A DNA stretch of 64,000 nucleotides, from contig CM046454.1 of the NCBI GenBank assembly GCA_025506515.1, positions 61,784,478 through 61,848,477 of the forward strand, read 5' to 3'. Source of the DNA: Flaveria trinervia (lineage: Eukaryota; Streptophyta; Magnoliopsida; Asterales; Asteraceae). The position numbers were made by a program, and so were the translations under genes. Below, in pieces: positions 58,832 through 64,000 of the stretch (positions are counted from its first letter, which is position 1; every line of letters begins with the position of its first letter). The notes under the pieces were generated by a model that saw only the letters and a list, made by a program, of their open reading frames with translations, made no database searches and was not told the DNA's origin.

Positions 58832-58950
58832 CCCACCTGCGCCCGCCTCCCTGCAACCACCGTCGCCCCCATCGACCACCGTCTTGTGGTTGCTTGTATG
58901 TCAAAGTTAGTCATAAAAAATGATTTTTGTTGTGTCTTTCTTCAGAATCA
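58832..58950. other. C-rich then AT-rich spacer right of element F
   Basis: A C-rich start (CCACCTGCGCCCGCC, CAACCACCGTCG) follows the LTR end. No gene or motif is recognised. Confidence 0.4.
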
Positions 58951-58952
58951 AT

Positions 58953-59114
58953 CACTTCTTTAACACACAGTAAGCCAGTTTGTTTCTGTCGGTCTGTGTG
59001 TTAAAAGAGTAGTGAACCATTGAAAAAGACAAGGTCTTTCTGTGTTTTTCAGGATCGACCATTTCTTTTACACATAGTAATATAAGTGTGTTACTGTGTG
59101 CTTAAAGTAAGTGG
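58953..59114. repeat. Two tandem hairpin units
   Basis: Unit 1 has arms 58953-58970 (CACTTCTTTAACACACAG) and 58994-59014 (reverse complement with small changes). Unit 2 has arms 59059-59077 and 59094-59114 of related sequence. The units are direct repeats of each other with a TTTTTCAGGATC/TTCTTCAGAATC lead. They may be remains of a small foldback element. No coding is seen. Confidence 0.6.
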
Positions 59115-59408
59115 TTTGCAAGTAGAAAGAGAAATTTTCTTGTGTTTCCCGATATCATTTCTTTTCAAGATGATATGTGGTCGGAATTGTAGAAGATGAT
59201 ACGTGGTCGTTTTTGTGATATTATCTTTAAAATAAGGATAGTGGTGGAATGTATCGAATTGAAATTAGGTGGTTTATAATGTATTTGTATGGCTTTTATT
59301 TATATATTAATGTTAAAATGTTTTTTTTAAGTTTAAAAAATAGGTTTCCTTTAATTACAAAATATTTCAGCATTCTGCAGATTTTAAAAAAAACAAACAC
59401 TTTTTTTC

Positions 59409-59524
59409 TTGCAGACTGCAGACGTTTGGTCCACCTCTTCTGCTGCAGATGTCTGCAGATGTAGTCCGCAGACTGCAGATGTCTGCAGATGTAGTCCGCG
59501 GACTGCAGACGTTTTCCTGCAGAA
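59409..59524. repeat. CTGCAG-rich direct repeats
   Basis: Two 30-bp units lie at 59443-59472 and 59473-59502, differing at one or two bases, flanked by partial copies. Each has two CTGCAG or near-CTGCAG words, so the block is also partly palindromic. It is framed by poly-A/T and AAACAAACA words. It may be the end of a MITE; no partner end is identified. Confidence 0.6.
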
Positions 59525-59529
59525 AAAAC

Positions 59530-60130
59530 AAACAGCATCTTAAAGTCTTAGTGAACATTACATTTGTTTGATTATCTTTCTTAAGTTTTATCTATTCTTA
59601 TTTATTTATCTATTTAGTTTAATATACAAAAATATCAAATCATCTATATTTATGGGTTGAACAATAACAAATGTATTATCATTAGCTATCATGTCATTGG
59701 ATCGATACTTGGTTTTTGTCAAAGCTATCCTATATATAAAATAGGTATACTTGTCTATTTGTGTGTGATTTAATTTTAAAGTAAAAACCATTTCTATAAA
59801 TTTAAAATCAAATGGCATGTAAAATCATCATTAAATGTATGTATACAGCGCACACATCATTAGTAATGATGAGTGCAATTGTTATTATTATCGTTACTTC
59901 TTTAATGTATTAATTATAAAGACGAGGTGTTTATATCTTGCACAAGCATGTAGCACCATACTTGTGAACACATTTTTTCTCCAACTTTTTTTCAACTTTA
60001 TCTTTCTTTTTTCTTCTTTTATGACATCAAACAATAGCCTCAAATACCATATTTTTCATGAGAAAAAGCTAAGCTAAATGAGAAACAAAAAGGAGATTAA
60101 AATGTGATATCAATGTTTTGTGATTCGAAT
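59530..60130. other. AT-rich DNA without recognised features
   Basis: Short open frames (for example 59606-59818 minus and 59835-60077 plus) have biased AT-rich composition and no motif. I regard them as chance. Confidence 0.5.
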
Positions 60131-60143
60131 GATCAGACCAGCC

Positions 60144-60208
60144 GTCTGATCGGGTTTCAGAGGGGCCACCAGTCTGATCTGGTTTCGGAGGGGCCACGAG
60201 TCTGATCC
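60144..60208. repeat. 28-bp direct repeat
   Basis: The unit GTCTGATCNGGTTTC plus RGAGGGGCCACSA occurs at 60144-60171 and 60172-60199, with a partial third copy. A reverse copy of the GATCAGAC word lies just before, at 60131. Confidence 0.7.
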
Positions 60209-60431
60209 ACCCCAATCAGTTTTGTAGCTAAAAAACTGGCAAGTTCAGATCGGTTCGCTGGTTGGACTAGATTTTTGATATTTTTATTTTTTGGATCTTA
60301 ATAGGTTTAACGGGTGTGTCGAACGATAAATTAGAGTGTTATGCATAAGATTATTGTTATGTTTTATATATATTTATAAAATACAAATATAATGTGCTTA
60401 TATTGGATTATATATATAACTATATATATAA

Positions 60432-62989
60432 TCTATACTTATTAATAAAACAATATCTTTAGTGCCACGTGTCGTTTTTTTAGACCTTCATTATTTTGAT
60501 TTTCCGCCTAAAAATGTATCCATCCTTATTATTAGTCATAATTTATTTGAATAAAATTAACTATTACTATAATTATAAAGTGAATTTTTCCTTAAATAGT
60601 ATATATAGAATATTTATTTACCATAATAGATGTTTAAGGAAGTGTTTTTTTTCTCAATATAATCTTATTGATTAAATTTATTTCACTTTAAAATAATATT
60701 ATTTAAAAATAGTCAAGTACAAAGGTTAATAAAATTGTAAAATCATTGGTTCTTTGTCGTAATTAGAAACAGAAAGTTTTTCTAAAACATATTGGTTTAT
60801 TTTAATTCACTCAAACTTAATTTATAGAGAAATTGAATTTTTTACTATAATTTTGTTTCAGTTTCACACAAAAATAGGCACATTTGTTTTTCATATTATT
60901 TTTAAAAATATGTATTTTTTGAAAATGTTTTTATTTAGCTTAAAAAATATAATAAGAAAAACTATTTTCGATAAAAAATGCATTCTTTAAAAATATTTTA
61001 TACAAATATCATGACGAAACAAATTAATGGTTTATTTTTATTTTATTCAATGAATTATAATGTAATCCTCAATTACCGATTACATGTATGTTGCTAATAG
61101 ACTTCCATCAACAATTAAGGAAGAAACGAGTCACACAGTCTCGCGAGCTACTCGAGACAGTATCGTTAAATACTCTAATTAAGCTTAGCTTAAACAAGCT
61201 CGAACTAATTTTACGACTCAATTAATAAATGGTTTTGAGCCCAAGCTTCATATGTCGAGATTGAGCCGGCTTATAAGATGAAACTAACGTTGTATGTATA
61301 TGATGTTTATCTTTATCTTTTATGTGTACTTATATAAATTATTATTACTATATATAAATTTATGTTTAAAACAATTATCTAATATATATCATTATTTAAA
61401 ATATACATAAAACATTTAGTTTCATAAAAAGATATTTTCTATATAAGAACAAGTATTATATAAATAGACGTTAAAAACACTAATGAAGAGTATTGATATT
61501 TTTTTATGAGAAAACGTTATTGAAAAAGAAAACCTTCATAAAAATAACTATAATTTTTTTTCAAAATCATGAGAGATGCTTTTTATTAAAACTTTATTCT
61601 TTTAATTTTATTTAAATAATATTAGTAAAAAAAGAAATAGTTTTATCCAATATATTATGAATAAGAAAATTTAACTTTTCATTGAAAAAACATTTTGATA
61701 AATATTTTATAAAAATTCATTATGTTAAATTAATTTTCTTTCAATCCTACTTTGAAAAAAATCATTACAAATGACATGTTGATGGTTTCAAAATAAAACC
61801 CTGAAAGAGAATACAAGTTATAGTTGATTGTTTATTTTCACCCAAAAACAAATTGACTTTATCTTAACAAAAGATAATATAAGGAGTTTTTACAGGTTGT
61901 ATTATACTAAAATTATGAAGCAAAACATGTTGGATTCTTGCTTATTCAAACAAGTAATTAAAGGTTTACTAATTCATTTGTCTTGTGCAAAGAAGAAGAA
62001 ACCCTATACGCGTCTTCTATTCTGAAATGATTTTATATGTATTATCAAATCAAGGGTCTCAAATAATTAATTCAGTGTTTCGATCTCCCTAAATCATGGT
62101 ATCGATTTTCAAATGGAAAGATGAACCATTTCATGGTTTCGATTTACCTCAAATCACATTATGTTTCAAGTTCAATTCACCGATCCTTTTACACCTTCAT
62201 TGATCTATTTAATATCATTCAAATCTCAAGTTTTAAATCACAAAAGCTCTTCTGTAAAGTCTCAATTCAATGCTCATATATACAAATCTCGATTGCAACA
62301 GTAGTAGTGTTCCGTACGATTCAAGGATTTGATTTTGATTTCCATATAAACTTTAGTATTTTGGTTTTTAACATCAGTTTGACTATTTTATGTTTTTGTT
62401 TATGAAAGCATGAAACGTTGATTTAGTTTTAATTGATGTAAGCATGAAACTGATTTATGTTTTTGGTCAACAAAAAAGAAAATTACATAAATGGTCCCTG
62501 TGGTTTAAACAAATTGCATGTTTGGCCCCCAAAGTTTAAAAATCACAAAGATAGTCTAATTTTATCTAATCATTGCATGTTTAGTCCTTAATACCGAGTT
62601 AAGCTCTATGTTACATTATTTCGAGTTACAAATAGGCATGAATTAAATTAAAATTGTTAATATTAGACAATGATGGTAAAATTACAAATAAAACATCAAA
62701 TTTTGTATACAAAGAAGTTTTTGAATGTTTATAGATGTTCTCATGTTCAATATAATTTGATTATTACCTAAAGTTCTTATTTATAAGTAATTTAATTTCA
62801 TATTATATATTATTTAGACTTATGGCATTGATAAAGAAAAACTACTAATATTGGATATAAATGTTTTTAAAAATTAAACATAAAAATCGATAGACGAAGT
62901 ATTCACAATAATATTATGACTTACGAATCTTTTTTATTAAAATAATTTATAATAATTGAACCCGTGTATTACACGGGTCTTTAGCCTAG
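60432..62989 (+). mobile_element. Non-autonomous Helitron
   Basis: The 5' end TCTATACTTATTAATAAA follows an A. The 3' end is an eight-pair hairpin (ACCCGTGT-ATT-ACACGGGT, 62960-62978), then CTTTAGCCTAG, and the next base is T. Helitrons carry 5' TC and 3' CTRR ends (CTAG here) with a hairpin about 10-12 bases inside, and insert between A and T without duplication; all of these are met. No Rep/helicase ORF is present in 2,558 bp. The inside is AT-rich. It includes the widespread word ATGGTCCCTGTGGTTTAAAC near 62492 and a stretch with inverted AGCTCGA-type words near 61140-61270. Open frames at 61828-62025 and 62121-62405 show no domain. Confidence 0.85.
62960..62989 (+). other. Helitron 3' hairpin and CTAG terminus
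   Basis: A perfect eight-pair stem with an ATT loop, 11 bases before the CTAG end. In rolling-circle transposition this hairpin acts as the end signal. Confidence 0.88.
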
Positions 62990-62991
62990 TA

Positions 62992-63013
62992 TCATATATA
63001 TATATATATGTAA

Positions 63014-63049
<36 letters not shown>

Positions 63050-63084
63050 GTGTGTGTGTATATACGTATATATATGTGTGTATA

Positions 63085-63168
<84 letters not shown>

Positions 63169-63178
63169 CATATATATA
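62992..63178. repeat. (TA)n microsatellite with (TG)n patches
   Basis: Almost pure TA alternation with short TGTGTGTG and CATACATA patches. Long Tyr/Ile open frames on both strands are products of the repeat and are not genes. Confidence 0.95.
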
Positions 63179-63180
63179 AG

Positions 63181-63730
63181 TGAGGGATCAAATGAGAACT
63201 AGCTTTTTTGTGAGAACTCTATGAACCAATATCAACCACTAGTTCTTAATGGTAAAATGGTAATTAACAAAAACATATTAAAAAAATTTATAAATCAAAA
63301 AATAACATAAAATAAAAAATAAAAACATAAAAATGTTCCACAACTTTTCTTGTTTCATAAAAAAAATATAAAAAAATTTATAAAAAATAAAAAAATTTCC
63401 CTTTTTTTTAACGAAATCCGTTTTACACATGTGTAATATCGGATTTACACATGTGTAAATCCAATACTTAACTAGATTTACACATATGTAAACAACGGAT
63501 GTACGATTTTTTTTAGAAAAGTATATAAATATGGTAGGCGTTGGAAAGATAAAAAATACTGAATTTTATGGTGAATTTTTTTTTGAAAAAATGCTGTCGT
63601 GAAAAGAAGTTACGAACATTTAAAAAAAAGAGGAAAATAGTATTTGATTTGCATGTGATAAAAAATGAGTGCCTGAGATTGGTTCCTAGAGTTTTTACAA
63701 AAAAATGTGGTTTTCATTTGAACCCTCCCC
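63181..63730. mobile_element. MITE-like element with imperfect terminal inverted repeats
   Basis: The left end (63183-63219, AGGGATCAAATGAGAACTAG onward) is matched by the reverse complement of the right end (63688-63727, ending TTTTCATTTGAACCCTC) over about 40 bases with several mismatches. Both sides are bounded by TATATATA runs, consistent with insertion at TA. There is no ORF. It could be a TA-targeting MITE; a superfamily is not assigned. Confidence 0.6.
63419..63500. repeat. Cluster of TTTACACATGTGTAAA palindromes
   Basis: Three copies of the core (TTTACACATGTGTAA and variants). The middle one, 63445-63466, is a perfect 22-bp palindrome centred on CATG. They lie inside the MITE-like element. 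Confidence 0.85.
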
Positions 63731-63737
63731 TATATAT

Positions 63738-63905
63738 ATAGTAGGGGTGTGCATGGTCGATTTGGTTCGGTTTTGGCATAAAACCGAAACCAAAAACCGA
63801 TATTTCGGTTTCTAGATTTTTAAAACCGTTCGGTTTCGGTTTTTTGGTTTTTGGTTTTCAGTTTTAACTTCGGTTTTGGTTCGGTTTTTGGTTTTTTTCG
63901 GTTTT
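63738..63905. repeat. GGTTTT/CGGTTT-rich repeat, possible start of another element
   Basis: TAGGGGTGTGCATGGTCG is followed by degenerate TTTTGGTTCGGTTTT and AAACCGAAACC words in both orientations. TAGGGGTGTGCA-type starts occur at ends of some hAT-like plant elements, but the other end is beyond the window, so the type is not settled. From 63906 to the window end I see only AT-rich DNA. Confidence 0.4.
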
Positions 63906-64000
63906 ATCATTTGTGTTTCAAGTTTTAGAAAAAAGTTGTTGTAAAGTAATGAATTTAAGCCAAAACTTTAGACTTATATTAGTTTGTTGATCTTAAATAT

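Noticed and set aside
62937..63191. Long open frames on both strands rich in Tyr and Ile
   Set aside because: They are translations of the (TA)n microsatellite.

Overview
The window is plant nuclear DNA made almost entirely of nested transposable elements. I found no host gene that I would defend. The organism is a eudicot. Asteraceae is my best guess, because the style of the Tekay-like chromoviruses, the TNT1-like copia element and the extra ORF of a SIRE-like copia element resembles what is common there. That guess is an inference, not a sequence match.

Layout from outside in. (1) Positions 1-5423 hold the 3' part of a SIRE/Maximus-like Ty1/copia element: a decayed post-pol extra ORF (169-3921), a polypurine tract and a 3' LTR, apparently interrupted by a short minus-strand solo LTR (4531-5048). 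(2) A 5'-truncated Ty3/gypsy chromovirus, element F, lies at 51632-58831. (3) A Ty1/copia element on the minus strand (6062-51626, target duplication CATTC) sits directly at the left edge of F. Without its own insertions it would be about 8.0 kb. It has been interrupted three times: by solo LTR A (7643-12755, duplication TGCTA) between pol and the 3' LTR; by gypsy element D (15215-22957, duplication GTAAT) in the integrase; and by solo LTR B (24288-49002, duplication GGAGT) in gag. (4) Solo LTR A contains solo LTR C on the minus strand (8592-11084, duplication TGTAA; same family as D). Solo LTR B contains the E array (24961-47205). Nesting is therefore four levels deep, and almost every level is supported by a matching 5-bp target duplication.

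The E array is the most unusual object: four LTRs alternating with three internal regions (LTR-int-LTR-int-LTR-int-LTR) inside one pair of target duplications. Each unit encodes a Tekay/Del-type chromovirus polyprotein (gag with zinc knuckles, protease, reverse transcriptase, RNase H, integrase, chromodomain). All three are frameshifted, mostly by single-base indels, which raises the question of assembly polishing.

To the right of F (58832-64000) is AT-rich DNA with short direct and inverted repeats, a well-formed non-autonomous Helitron (60432-62989: 5' TC, 3' hairpin, CTAG end, inserted between A and T), a (TA)n tract, a MITE-like element with imperfect terminal inverted repeats, and the start of a GGTTTT/CGGTTT-rich repeat that runs off the window.

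No cellular pathway or operon is encoded. The elements relate to each other only by insertion order: F and the SIRE-like element are oldest, then the copia element, then LTR A, D and LTR B, then LTR C and the E array. I did not find an undescribed biological system. The observations most worth checking are the tandem E array, the tRNA-like module shared by LTRs A and B, the stem-loop motif shared by several LTR families, and the promoter-like leader in front of the SIRE-type extra ORF.
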